Source: Pholis gunnellus (lineage: Eukaryota; Chordata; Actinopteri; Perciformes; Pholidae). Taken from it: 64,000 bases of DNA. This document shows, in pieces, positions 46,001 to 55,600 of the stretch. Each line of letters begins with the position of its first letter. Position 1 is the stretch's first letter. The DNA lies in the NCBI GenBank assembly GCA_910591455.2, contig OU342809.1, positions 13,657,815 to 13,721,814 on the forward strand, read 5' to 3'. The notes beneath the pieces were generated by a model that was given only the letters and a program-made list of their open reading frames with translations, made no database searches and was not told the DNA's origin. The translations under genes and the position numbers were made by a program.

Positions 46001-48451
46001 TTGGTCCGTTGGCCTGCTGCTTGCTTTATGTTTACTGGAGGATGCATCCTGCTGGAACATTCGACTGCTGTCAGTCGGAGAATCTGAGCTATCGCCGTTT
46101 GTAAACTGAGACCAAGGCAGAGCATCTGGAACGAGAAAGCGGGAGATGTTCGGAGAAGAGATTCCTGGATAATTCTTGCATTAATAAAATAACAAAGTTT
46201 GAGCTTGAACAAACATCCTGGGACAATGCTGTCAAAATGAAGACCCACACTGAGGAATAATAAACAAACTGTTTGGGGGACTATCTGCCTAAGGCCCAGA
46301 AGATATGATCCAATTATTAGTCCATATCATTTATGACAGAAGAACTATTCACTGACAAAAATTGTCTCATGTCTCCCAGTACAAGAGTACTCAAAATATA
46401 ATACATTATCAGGGTCAGCAATACAGAGAACGAATGGAGCAAAAGAAAACAAAAAGGGAGTGACACTGCAGCCTCTGGCATCTAGTCAGATTCTTCAGAT
46501 TGTGCAGTATCTATATATCTATACAAAAAGATATCGTTCACAGCTCTATAGTGAGCTTTGAAATGTTTATTATGAAAGGCATGGTTATGGGGTCTCTTCA
46601 GCAATCTTCTTATATATCTACCCTTGTTCTGTGTTCAAAGAAAATAATTAGCATTCAGTTTTGATATAGAAAATCTTTCTTTACCTGTAACATTGTCACA
46701 GATCCACGGCCTCCTTAGATATGCTTTCATTGAAATCTCAGCTGTCTTCAAGTATCCCTGCATTCATCCAGAAACACAGAAATGCACACATGCTAAATGT
46801 TACTGTTTATACAGAATTCACATCAAATGGAGGCAGAAATTAAGGAATGTAACTGTAAGTTACAAATTATTATTGTATACATTTTGGAATATACAGTATT
46901 GCAGTTCCAAACTTCATTGTTATGTTGCTGTTTTTTATGTTTCATCCTTTTGTGATGAACTGCAAATGGACTCAATTATGTCTTAAGAGAAATGGCAATG
47001 TTTGTAAATCAGTAAAGGACTCATGTTGTCAGTATTTGAGTATGTACAGGTATGAAGTATGTGAAAAAAACTCACACTAAATTTGCTGTCTTTCTTCCCT
47101 GGTGTGCTGGCAAGAGTGACCACAGCACCTTGAGGCAGTTCCAGGTTGATCCTCTCGTCACTTTTTATCGGTACAACAACAGCTTCTTGACAGTCTACAA
47201 AAAATGCCAGCCTATCAGTCTCCAGGCTCACAGCCAACTGTACCCACTCCTCCCCGGAGAAGGGGTTTCTCCTTGGGAAGTGAAAGCTGGCAAGGCCCTG
47301 AGCCCCTCCTCCAGCCTGGTAGTCCAAACGCAGAGAATAGTTGTGGGTGGAGGAGATGATTTGGAGAATGGGTGAGGACGCAGAGGAGATAGAAAAAAGA
47401 GTGGCACTGGAGCCCGATGCCTGATGCCCCACCAAATGCACCCCCATACCACCCTGAAGGTTGGAGAACAAGAAGTGGGAATATTCACGAGAAAGAGTTA
47501 GGTACGGGGCTCTGGGACGTATTTTGTACATCACACTGCCAGGACTTTGCAGTCTGGCCACACCGCTGATGTGGTGGGACATGTTGAGGGCTGCCAGAAG
47601 GTCGATCACTAGGAGAGAGATAAAACAGACTTGTGACAAACACGCAGACACATACTGCATGAGGTCATGCTCGGTCAAATGGAGGAACGAAGCCATTCAT
47701 CAGCCGGTCACACGTGGCTGTTGGAGATAAATCCTCACTGCTAAAAGCTGAAGTTAGTAAGTTTGTTTTGGTTTTTGGGAAACAATGTATAGTTTCCCCC
47801 AGTGGTGGAAAGTAGCTAAGTGCATGTACACAAAGTAAGTACGTAATACAATTATTAAAGAGTACTTGTAATTGAGTATTACAATAGCTATAGGCCTAGC
47901 TTCTTTGTAAATAAAGATTTTGGATGAAAACATATGATCAGCTGATAGAATATGATGCGGTTAATGATTCATCTCCCCAACATTATGTAAAGTAGTTGAG
48001 ATGATTTACACCAACACACCAGCTATAAAATGTTGCTTGCACATAACTAAATATATATATATATATATAATATATATAATAACTGAATACTATAATATAT
48101 GGTATGTAAGACTGTACTGCAAAAACAAGTACTTACTTTTGACACTTAAGAACATGTTGCATGCAGCACTTTAGTTTTACTTCTTCAGAATACTTTTCAC
48201 TTTGCAGTATTGCTAATGTTTCACTGTAATAACATTAAAGTGAAACATTTCCATATAAAAATAAAAAAAACACTAAATGAACAAAACTATAAATATGCAA
48301 AATAAAAAAACATTAACTAGTAACCCAAGAATGCTTTTGTAAACTCACCATTCTCGTGATTTGGACTGGAGTGCCCCTGCACAGACAGCACAAAGATACA
48401 GAGCAAATGTATCTCCAGCAGCATGAGCGTCCTCAGTTTGCCGCTCTCCAT
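23970..48451 (-). CDS. kcp: Kielin/chordin-like protein locus (secreted TSPN - coiled coil - multi-VWC - VWD protein)
   Basis: Family members are secreted modulators of BMP/TGF-beta ligands that bind through cysteine-rich VWC repeats. The order read from the sequence is: signal peptide (48349-48451); TSPN/laminin-G-like domain (47076-47608 and 46685-46757); linker and heptad coiled coil (45821-46125); end of the coil plus first VWC (45558-45726); VWC array (38232 down to about 27100); VWD (27238-25760); C8 (25369-25669); TIL and stop (24190-23970). The exon at 45558-45726 ends in phase 1 after an AAA codon, and the array exon at 38232 starts in phase 1, so they splice in frame and match the order of mammalian KCP. 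Five further same-strand exons between them (45353-40836) encode an EGF-Kunitz-tyrosinase-like module, described separately. The gene faces cdhr5 head-to-head. Calumenin is also close, as it is to KCP in human. Confidence 0.9.
24860..25240. repeat. Diverged interspersed repeat, copy 1 (kcp intron)
   Basis: The stretch 25030-25215 shares blocks with 26690-26830: 'ttcatcaggac', 'tgaggtt(t)gatcag', 'attttgatt(c/t)aaat(g/a)ttgc' and 'cttcaaa(t/c)cagtgag'. The order is the same in both. The ends are uncertain. Confidence 0.4.
26640..26840. repeat. Diverged interspersed repeat, copy 2 (kcp intron)
   Basis: Second copy of the block series described at 24860-25240, in the intron before the VWD exon. 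Similarity was judged by eye only. Confidence 0.4.
27415..38232 (-). CDS. kcp: kcp VWC array, about 23 chordin-type cysteine-rich repeats
   Basis: Most repeats are split over two short exons: a first half of the form C-x-Y-x-G...C-xx-C-x-C and a second half with V-x-C...CPxxxC...P-G-x-CCPxC. Exons by approximate high end: 38232, 38042, 37325, 37160, 36907, 36738, 36456, 36210, 35955, 35622, 35445, 35206, 35006, 34795, 34542, 34357, 33876 (spacer TDATTPNVISRVG), 33773, 33400, 33101, 32813, 32632, 32468, 32298, 31113, 30797, 30138, 29973, 29807, 29533, 29143, 28937, 28503, 28284, 27772 and 27562. The last repeat is completed in the 27238 exon. The repeats should bind BMP-type ligands. No frame break was seen. 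Two introns carry long CA tracts and one a perfect hairpin. Confidence 0.88.
27848..27965 (+). repeat. Common teleost interspersed repeat ('gtggaaagtaa...' type)
   Basis: The run 'gcggtggaaagtaattac ... ttgaggtactttacttg ... agtatttccattttatg ... cctacatttc' matches a repeat I know as abundant in fish genomes. A second, more diverged copy lies at 47798-47885. Confidence 0.65.
35207..35294 (-). other. 88-nt kcp intron containing a perfect 19-bp hairpin (mirtron-like)
   Basis: The intron lies between donor GTAAG (35290-35294) and acceptor CCCCAG (35207-35212). Inside it, 35221-35239 (ATATGCAGGTGACAGTGTA) and 35247-35265 are exact reverse complements with a 7-nt loop. The stem sits 8 nt from the acceptor AG and about 29 nt from the donor. 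Both splice sites look usable and the neighbouring exons keep frame. Confidence 0.85.
36467..36543. repeat. CA/TG microsatellite directly upstream of a kcp 3' splice site
   Basis: About 38 CA units (TG on the transcribed strand). The tract ends roughly 10 nt before the acceptor CTGTAG of the exon with high end 36456, so poly-UG takes the place of the polypyrimidine tract. Confidence 0.93.
36948..37037. repeat. CA/TG microsatellite in a short kcp intron
   Basis: About 45 CA units fill more than half of the intron between kcp exons ending at 37064 and starting at 36907. On the transcript it is a UG tract about 40 nt before the acceptor. Confidence 0.93.
38233..40835 (-). other. Non-coding stretch between the nested module and the VWC array
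   Basis: About 2.6 kb in which I found no Cys-rich or otherwise conserved exon on the kcp strand, and no clear signal-peptide exon that could start the VWC array independently. This is part of the evidence that the array uses the 5' exons at 45.6-48.5 kb. Confidence 0.6.
40836..41001 (-). CDS. C-terminal Cys-rich exon of the nested module, with stop
   Basis: Acceptor TTCAG at 41002-41006 and phase 2 fit the end of the 41620-42791 exon (CAC AG|GTGTCA). The exon encodes 54 residues (GCPLGSAPISCPDLC ... CGSCFTEWRDPATG ... VICHGW) then TAA. The CxxDxC ... CxxCxxxWxDxxxG pattern resembles small Cys-rich domains seen beside VWC and Kunitz domains in invertebrate matrix proteins. ATTAAA on the minus strand near 40593-40598 is a weak poly(A) candidate. 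A cryptic GGTAAAC at the stop would be in phase 2 and could not join the phase-1 VWC exon at 38232. Confidence 0.7.
40836..45353 (-). CDS. EGF - Kunitz - degenerate tyrosinase - pentapeptide - Cys-rich module nested in kcp
   Basis: Five exons on the kcp strand lie inside the interval between its first and second VWC: 45226-45353, 43349-44066, 42914-43233, 41620-42791 and 40836-41001. Joined to the five upstream kcp exons they give 3687 nt with matching phases at every junction, that is 1228 residues and a TAA. The parts are an EGF repeat (DPCLSNPCQNGGVCF), a Kunitz-like domain, a VWC-like Cys cluster (CEECTCTC), and a tyrosinase fold with FFLPWHRYFLRLVE near residue 703 and GGHM...DPLYLSHMAFMDKLW near 821-845. 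A 'PFDVTPDDVISSQKQ' strand region and Gly-aromatic-Asp pentapeptides at about 950-1075 follow, then a 54-residue Cys-rich end closing with VICHGW. Most copper ligands are replaced, so catalysis is unlikely. It may be an alternative 3' end of kcp, a separate overlapping gene, or both. Frame conservation over 2.5 kb argues that it is real. Confidence 0.8.
41620..43233 (-). CDS. Tyrosinase-superfamily fold with lost copper ligands and Gly-aromatic-Asp pentapeptides
   Basis: Two exons (42914-43233 and 41620-42791), joined TTG|GTTTGTC to TTTAG|ATG. The first holds the CuA region. FLPWHR keeps its His (residue 703), but the two other expected CuA histidines align with Gly694 and a non-His near Leu685-Arg686. 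The second holds the CuB region. The expected HxxxH aligns with Ser812 and Arg816, and the His of the HH pair that binds copper with Met838, although DP..L.H.AF.D.LW is kept. After the fold come about a dozen pentads of the form G-[FYW]-[DN]-x-x in two blocks, split by an acidic-basic linker (KKKEPDKTDEKEESD). Ligand assignments come from my own alignment to human tyrosinase. Confidence 0.8.
43349..44066 (-). CDS. Kunitz-like and VWC-like exon leading into the tyrosinase fold
   Basis: A single 718-nt exon. It opens with a Kunitz-type pattern: C, eight residues, C, then WAFNP...CEDFLYC...NNFPSLNACMDQC. The third spacer is three residues too long, the fourth cysteine is shifted, and the residue after the second cysteine is Glu, so protease inhibition is doubtful. 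A linker with several N-glycosylation sites (NYSQ, NISA, NRTL) follows. A Cys-rich half-VWC (CCGGCGCFFQQ, CEECTCTC) comes next. It ends with RKEIRDLTLRERKLYQQAI, the typical opening helix of tyrosinase-family domains. Confidence 0.75.
44243..44470. repeat. Common percomorph interspersed repeat (SINE-like)
   Basis: The segment contains 'attttgagaaacac', 'gatgagatggttgataccactctcac', 'cagccaggag', 'cttagcttagca' and 'gactggaaacggggaaacagctagc'. This is a series I recognise as a very frequent percomorph repeat. It lies in the intron between the EGF and Kunitz exons of the nested module. Confidence 0.7.
44866..45010 (+). repeat. Common percomorph repeat ('gctaacatgctcacaatgac' family), 5' part
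   Basis: The run 'agctaaatgc ... cagcatgctaacatgctcac ... accatcttagtttagcatgc ... tagcactaaacaca' matches the 5' half of a repeat frequent in percomorph fish. The 3' half of the same family occurs at 50515-50775. Confidence 0.7.
45226..45353 (-). CDS. EGF-like exon of the nested module
   Basis: The exon reads DPCLSNPCQNGGVCF, then CCSCPPNTKGPVCQ, giving the C-x(4)-C-x(5)-C spacing and closing CxCxxNxxGxxC pattern of an EGF repeat. It must start at the acceptor CTCTCAG|AC (high end 45353) to follow the phase-1 end of the upstream VWC exon. An alternative acceptor 18 nt earlier (GTTTGCAG|ATGG) would put it out of frame with the upstream exon. That upstream option opens on an in-frame ATG, which would also allow an independent start. 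Confidence 0.8.
45558..48451 (-). CDS. kcp: kcp 5' exons: signal peptide, TSPN/laminin-G domain, coiled coil, first VWC
   Basis: Five exons join without a frame break: 48349-48451 (phase 1 out), 47076-47608, 46685-46757, 45821-46125 and 45558-45726. Residues 1-26 are a signal peptide with the core LLEIHLLCIFVLSV. About residues 35-237 form a TSPN/LamG beta-sandwich domain (VIDLLAALNMS, then PRAPYLTLS, VQLAVSLETDRLAFFVDC and RRPWICDN), like those opening thrombospondins, NELL and Xenopus Kielin. A Ser/Gln-rich linker leads to a coiled coil (KKLEKRLEELAHMLDTVKTQ) and then a short CxC VWC (LEGCECVRQRCVWEG). The arrangement resembles the NELL N-terminus as well as KCP. These exons are common to both possible products of the locus. 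Confidence 0.88.
47798..48250. repeat. Diverged 'gtggaaagtag' teleost repeat and TA-rich stretch in kcp intron 1
   Basis: It starts 'cagtggtggaaagtagctaag ... agtacttgtaattgagtatt', a diverged copy of the family at 27848. A TA microsatellite (about 48050-48080) and AT-rich sequence follow. Ends are approximate. Confidence 0.55.
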
Positions 48452-49054
48452 TCTCCAGACGGAACCAAAATATAAAGCAATTTATGCAAAAGGCATGGTA
48501 TTCATTGTCTTTTTAACCTTAATCTGGTGACATGGACCTTGTACTCTAGGTTGAAGATTTCCCTGTTTTCACTGCGAGCTGATCTTTTCCAAAGAGCACA
48601 CAGGGGAAACATGAAACATCTGGATGCAGGCAGGGCGTCACTTCTCTGCAGTCACACAATTACATTCCCCCCTGGGGCCATATCTACAACGAACTTTCAA
48701 TCCATGATCACAAAGGCATAGAGTTTGATGATTATTACTATCCTTGCTCAAGATGCTTGTTATATCTAACGAGAGAGAGAAAAACACAGACGTGCAGAAA
48801 GGTTCAGGTGTGCAGTGTGCGTGAGGTCACCGGTTCTTGTCTGTCTTGTTCAGTTTACAGTCCCAGAAGGATAGCTGTGGGTGAAGTCCTTTCTTCCCTT
48901 GTTTTCCCTCGTTTTGTCAGGCAAAAAAAACAAAAAAACATCTCTCCACCCATTACTGCTCATTGGTGTTGATTCCCAAAGACCCCCGTTTTGGTAATCA
49001 GCTAAAACCTGGCCTGGAGACTGGAGGGGATCCATGCTGAAAGCAGCCAAAAAT

Positions 49055-49094
49055 GTTTGTGTGTGTGTGTGTGTGTGTGCGCACAGAGAGAGAA

Positions 49095-49158
<64 letters not shown>

Positions 49159-49160
49159 CG
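49055..49160. repeat. Compound GT then GA microsatellite
   Basis: GT units (about 49057-49079), then a short spacer, then about 36 GA units (about 49085-49156), seen directly. It lies about 600 nt upstream of the kcp start codon. Confidence 0.93.
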
Positions 49161-50514
49161 GGGGTACACAGAAGTAGTCATGTTTCACTGCTTTGGAGAC
49201 GGTCCCAGTGTGCATCCCACTGTGCTCAAGCCCCCCCACCTCTGTCTCCACAACTCTTGGCGTTCCTTTCATGTTGTTGTCCCTCTCTTCTCTGCTGTGT
49301 TTATTATTTCAGAGACTTTCTTTGAGTGCACCCTCATAAGCAATACCTCTGAGACTACACAGACACTGCCACTCAAAACGACAGACATATGCCCCTCTGT
49401 CTCGTTGTCGTGCTTTTGGTGTGATGACACCCAGGTGTTTCATAATGAAAGCAGCAGACTAGAGAGTCCCTCACCACTCCAGATTGTTTCCTATACAGAT
49501 TGAGAGTATATCTGTTGAGGGAGATCCAGGCTTAAAGAAGACACTACTTTGAACTTGTGATTTTAACTAAGATCTTCCCACCGTCTGTCCACATAAACAA
49601 ACCTTGTCACGTCCGTGACTCATGCCAGCTAGTCTGTAATAATCACAATTAAAAGTTTACCCAGAAGACTTGCTCTATTTGTTTCGGTGTTTTTTTTAAC
49701 ATACACAACATTCTTCCGGATGCCATGACTCTTTCAGGCCGAGAGGGCTGATTAGAGACAGTGATAAAGCAGTAAAGGCTTAGGAATGCAACATTATTTT
49801 GTTTAAAGGAGCAATAAACAATGTTCTGACTAATAATATAGCAGCAACAGACTATTTAAAGATACTGTGGAGTAATGTTATCTGAGATCTCCTTGCTTTG
49901 TTTACACAGCCGGGCTGGCCGTGCATGTTTTTAGTGTATGGTAGTACGTGTGAGCAGCTCTGATCTGCTCTCATACGGCGGTTACAGCTCATATGATAAC
50001 GTTGTCCCCACTGACAGCGTTGTTGCGAAGGCATAGCACCCACCCTCAGGTTACCCCTCAGGTAAACACTGTTAGCTCTGTCAGCACTGTTGCAATTGTT
50101 TATACTGTTGGCGCTGTTAGCACCATTAGCTTTGAGACTCAGGCTAAGGCGTTGCCATGTTGAGAGCTGTTGCGAGGCAATCGAAATGCTCCCAATCTTG
50201 TATTATACACCTTTAAGACATTTTTTCAATGAAGAATAAAGCTTTATAGAGGAGGATATTTTATGTTGCATTTTCACAATTTAGAAAAATGCTTCTCAGA
50301 AGAACTCTTGACAGGACTAAAATGTTGTTCTCACACCATCTTTGTCTCCCTTCCGTGTGGAATAAGTAGATCAGTGTTACACCCAGACTACATTGAGTTG
50401 ATGTAACAAACTGAGGAACTTAAAAAAAGACAAATAAGTCTACAGCCATGCATCTGTGGATATTGCACATTGCTATTTTTTTTAGCTGAGTGAAACTAAC
50501 ATACGTATAATGAC

Positions 50515-50775
50515 ACATATAATGTTTATGTTCAGTTAGCGTGTTAGCATGCAGACATTTGGTAATTATCACTAAACACAGAGCTGAGGCTGATGAGAAT
50601 GGAATAAGTTTTGCAATATTTAGTCAGAAACCAAGTGATTGAAAACAACAATATTTGACCTGATTATGGCGCTAGATGAAAAGTCAGGGGATCACTATTC
50701 ATCCTGAGGGGGATATGAGTGTGTGAACCAAATGTCATGTCAATCTATGCAATAGTTATTGAGACATTTCACTCA
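50515..50775 (+). repeat. Common percomorph repeat ('gctaacatgctcacaatgac' family), 3' part
   Basis: The run 'gttagcatgcagacatttg ... cactaaacacagagctgagg ... tgacctgattatggcgctag ... agtcaggggatcac ... ttattgagacatttcactc' is the 3' half of the family also present at 44866-45010. Confidence 0.75.
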
Positions 50776-52159
50776 ATTGCCATTTCAGGTAACATCATTA
50801 TAAGAAAAAGCAAAACACACATTCTGGAAACAGATGTTCAGATAATGAAGTTGTCAAAGCCAGCGATTATCTATCATCCACGCCCCATTATCCTTTTAAC
50901 CACATCTCTGCTGACATCCAGTGGACATGACCAATCACAGCAGTATAATACAAACTCAGTTCATAAGTTAATCTACTCAGCTATTGGCTGCATGAAATAC
51001 CAACTTTAAGCCAAGAAATATGATCTGAGAAGTGCTTGTCCTCTGCACTCTCTGTCAAGGACTGTGCGGTGTTCAACCTTTCCCTGAGGCAAACTTCACA
51101 CTTCTGCTCTCTCTCCTTTTCTTTGACAATGGAAACCACTCACAAGCCTGCACAAATCAAAACATTTCTAGTGGAGCCAGACAACAGCTTTTATCACAGG
51201 AGCCCTAAAGATATGTGCAGACACACTCCTTTTAAGAGTGTCTGTCTGTGTGCGCTTGTGCGTGTGTGCCTACTGCCTACGCATGCTGGGACAACTGTGT
51301 AAAAGGATGTGGGTTAATCTTTAGAAGGTGAACAGCCGATGTTTGATAGCTAATCCCTTGCCAAGCCACATTAGTTGTCACATGTCGGCTAATTGCACAA
51401 ATCCAACAGGCACAAGCTGTGTAAACAAAGTACATACTCATACTCTTTAGCAAAGTCTAACCTATTCAATAAATTGACATATACATGTATATTTAAAATA
51501 TGATAAATCTTGCCAAGAAAATTACATTTCCTGTTATGCTCTGTAGTGGCTGTATTACTTAAACTAGAGCTGAATGGACAATATGACTGTTTAACTTTGA
51601 TCGCATGACAAACTGTTTATGAAGGTCAATTGTCATTGTACCAGATAAATCTCTTAAATTCACTTGTGACCCCAGTATCTGATCTCACCATCAGGTTCTT
51701 GCCATCTTTAATCTGATTGGCTCAGTCTTTGTCCCTGACCAGGTAAGCCCCACCCTCAGGCTTTAGCCTCTGAGCTGTTGTTGATCCAGGGATACACACC
51801 ATAAGGTGCTGTCTACCTTTTAGTGTACGTGTGGCTGGTGTTATCTATTGTTGTGTCTACATTGTTTATTCCTAAAAACCTCAGTCTGTCTATATTGAGT
51901 GGTGTTTAGTGGCTTTTTCAGGGCTTTGGGAATCAGAGATGTTGCTTCCATCACAAGTCAAGAGATTATGGAGACTGACAGACAAACTGCAGAGGATTTG
52001 ACAACAACAGGTCAGTCCACTGAACAGCATATCCATGATACCTCAGTTGAGTGTCTATTTACTACGCATTTGCAGAGGAGTCCTGATCCTGGAAAGCCCA
52101 CTCAGCCCAGCCACCCCATTCAAACACTTGCACAAATACGACAGTGCATGACAGACATT

Positions 52160-52486
52160 TAGTCACACACCTTAATTCACTTGAAATACAACTGAAGTTG
52201 ATTATTGTGGTGAAAAAGAAATATGGCCAAGTGTCCAAGCAGTTGTCTGTACGGCAGATATACTGCTAAAAGGACTCATTGTTACTCTTCTCTGTGCTTG
52301 TAGGAAATGCAACTCCTAGGAAGCCTCAAAGAAAGAAGAATATGAATCATAGTGTCGACTCTAAAGTGTTGTTAGGTCAAAGAAACATGTAGAGAAGGAG
52401 GATAGTGGGCTACTATTCAGCTGGTTTGCGCTCTCAGCCACGCCTAAACCCACTTTAAGGGGATTTGAAGAAATTACACAGAGCAA
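52160..52486 (+). repeat. 330-bp direct repeat, copy 1
   Basis: Near-collinear with 53841-54170. It starts 'tagtcacacac(c/t)' and ends 'aaattacacagagcaa', with long identical blocks such as 'gtgggctactattcagctgg'. It lies about 180 nt upstream of the cdhr5-like start codon. Confidence 0.9.
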
Positions 52487-52662
52487 GTGTGTGTACTACT
52501 GATGCTTCTTAGGACGTGCTGTCATCAAGACACAGAATAAAGCTAGGTCCAGCCCACTCATTCTTACCGTAGAAAGTGAAAGGATGACCATGTTTAACTA
52601 ATCGTGTTTTCTCCCTCTTCCCTCAGGAAAAACTGGTCCCTGAGGCCTTACTGAGCCCAACG

Positions 52663-55600
52663 ATGGGCCTCATTGAACTGAAACAGAGTATATTTCAGGC
52701 CAAGGCTCTAGTCGGCTCACTGCTGGTCCTCCTGTGTCTGCACACAGCCACGGGTACTGCCACGTCACGTTTGTTCGTATAGGAGTATGGTTCTTGACCA
52801 GAATGAATGGGTTTCTTACACTCTGCATATGTGTTTGCATTGACACAGGAATGTCAGGGTGGGGTCGATGTTTGGATGGTCAGGATGTATTCACAACGAT
52901 CAGAGAAAACAGCCATTCGGGAGAAGTTGTTGCTGAACTCGTGGCTGAAACCACAATGGAGGGGGTTCACTGGAGCCTGACTGGAAAAGATGCTGATTGG
53001 TTCTTCTTGGATGAAAGAAGCATCCGGCTGAAAACATCAGCTGACAAGGTCCTCGACCGAGAGGTAACTGAGTCAGGATATGCCTTCTGAAACACTGATC
53101 TGATGAGTGTTGGAACGTTTGTATAATACGGAAGCCAACGAATATAATGCAAAGATTACAGATTTTATGGGTGCAATTCTATTTTGCTATTTCGAGTCTC
53201 AAGAAATGCTTGTAATGCTGTGGGGCCGCAATGAGGATATGTATCTATGTTTACAGCAAACTATCAGAGATTGAGCCTTACAGCCTTGTCCTTGGACCAA
53301 ACACAATCTGTTACCGTCATCCTCTACCCAGCCAGCTGACTTACATCATGGCAGCTGCTTAAGGGTCAACCAGATTAGCAATCTCACTCCCTATCTGTCA
53401 GTCTACTTCTGTCACTATATCCTTAAAAAGAAAATATTTCAGGATTTAAAACCATTTAATACAGCTATAAAGTTTCAACATTGAATCTTCATCAAGTATA
53501 CTTGGCATGTGATCAAAATGTGATCAAAATTATGAATAACAACGTTATTTTGTGACCACATTTACCACTTATTATCACTGAGACCACTCGACTGTGAGAT
53601 GGACAGCCAAATCAGGCTCCTTAGATCCAATATTCCAATAGTCAACAATTCGGGGTCACTTCTTTATTAAATAAAGGACTTCTTTTGTTTCCTCATATCT
53701 GTTGTTGTCTCTCTGTCAGGCTCAGGGTCCTGTCCTAATGGCTGAGCTATCATGTTATGAGGACGACGCACTTCAGGTACACTTCATCAACCTTCATCTT
53801 ACCTATAACTCTTTAGTGTTTCATCCCACATTCAAACCTATAGTCACACACCGTAATTCACTTGAGAGATATAACTGAAGTTGATTATTGTGGTGAAGAA
53901 GAATTCTGGCCAAGTTTCCAAGCAGCTGTCTGTACGGCAGACATACTGGTAGCAGGACTCATTGTTACTCTTCTCTCTGCTTGTAGAAAATACAACCCCT
54001 CGGAAGCCACAAAGACAGGAAGAATATAAATCATAGTGTTGATGCTAAAGTGTTGTTAGGTCAGAGAGACATCTAGAGAAGTAGGATAGTGGGCTACTAT
54101 TCAGCTGGTTTGCTCTCTCAGCCACGCCTTAACTCACTTTAAGGAGATTTGAGGAAATTACACAGAGCAAACCTCTATGTGTCTTTTTTTTGTTTTGCTG
54201 GTGTAGAGTGTGTACAGAATCGTGGTGGAGATTCTCAATGAGAATGATAATTCGCCTGCGTTTGCAGAAGACATGGTCCAGTCTTTTACTATCAGTGAGG
54301 TGAGGCACTTTCACAAACACAAGCACACAAATCTGTGCATGCATACACAAAACATACAAGACTAAAGTGCTGAAGTGTTTCTCTGCCTGCCTTTCTACCT
54401 GTGTGTTTTCCAGTTGACTCCAGTGAACACTGTGGTGTTTACTGTCCAGGCCACAGATGCAGATAATGACAAAATCATTTACTCCATTGACCAGGCATCA
54501 GTAAGTTCTACTCGAGTTCTAAACAAATAGATAAACCACTACCACAAAAAGAACCATTGTTAATGTGTTTGTGTGTGTTCTTCAGCCGGATGCAGAGTAC
54601 TTCAAGGTTGATCTCCCCAACAGTGGAGAGGTGATCCTGTCCAAGCCTCTAGACTATGAGACCAAAACACTGCTTTCTGTCACCATCCACGCCTCGGTAA
54701 GCTATGCACATCTCATTTTTAACTGTTTTAGAATAAATGCATGCACACATACATCTAAATGAAATACATCATCCATCATTTTTTTTCTCTTTCAAATTTG
54801 CAGGACCAGTGTAATGTCCTCTAACGAAATCTTAACTTGTCGTTATCTCAGGAAATGAGCACTGCTGAGCACTTCAATACCAGCACCAACATCACCATCA
54901 ACATCCTGGATGGAGATGACCAGTACCCACAGTTTATGCCCTGCCAGCTGCTTTTCCAGGATGAGACCAGTCGCGTCTGCACCAGCCCTGTGTACACAGT
55001 CAATGTCACAGAGGGGGAAGAGGTCAGATGCTACCCCCCTCTCAAACACACCACACATAACCTGTGTTGTACAAGAATGTCCATTAATGATGTTCATATC
55101 CACTGACTTGACCTTGCTAAACTCAACATAGACACTACAGTTAGCTGTTTAGTGAACGTGGTTGTGAATGTTGGTGAATGTGTGTCATGTTGCAGGACAT
55201 CGTGTTGGATTTCTCTCCTGGTCCCATTCATGCAGTGGATGGAGACAGAGAACTTAGCTCTCCACTCAGCTATGTCATTCTCTCAGGTACCATAGACCAC
55301 CAACACAATTTAATATTTAAAATGTGCTGTGCTTATGTCTGTAACTGTGTTTGTGTTCATGCTAGGAGACGATGATGGGCATTTCCTGATGGACAGACAA
55401 ACGGGGGAGGTGAAACTGATTCGCGTGATTGGAGACAGACTCACAACTCCAGAGCTGCATCTACAGGTCGTGGTAAGACTCACATACTCAGTGTTTACGG
55501 GAGGCTTGAAAGACACTCACTCTACTTTCTCACTCCCAATACCAATCTTACTGATCTGTTTTCTGTCTTTCTGTGTGTCTTGCACCCAGGCGTATCAGGA

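Larger units (their letters stand above)
48452..52662. promoter_or_regulatory. Divergent intergenic region between kcp and the cdhr5-like gene
   Basis: About 4.2 kb between two start codons pointing away from each other, so it should hold both promoters and 5' UTR exons. It contains a GT/GA microsatellite (49055-49160), one percomorph repeat (50515-50775) and the first copy of a 330-bp direct repeat (52160-52486). Open frames here (for example 51899-52162) show no recognisable domain. Confidence 0.5.

Noticed and set aside
40836..48451. Nested module as a wholly independent gene starting at the ATG at the EGF exon
   Set aside because: That ATG is preceded by a usable acceptor and no signal peptide follows, although a secreted EGF/Kunitz protein needs one. 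The upstream kcp exons join it in perfect phase. It was not excluded completely, only rated less likely.
49053..49325. Open frame rich in Glu-Arg repeats
   Set aside because: It is translated from the GA microsatellite.
51899..52162. 87-residue plus-strand open frame upstream of the cdhr5-like gene
   Set aside because: No recognisable domain and no coding pattern; it probably lies in promoter or 5' UTR sequence.
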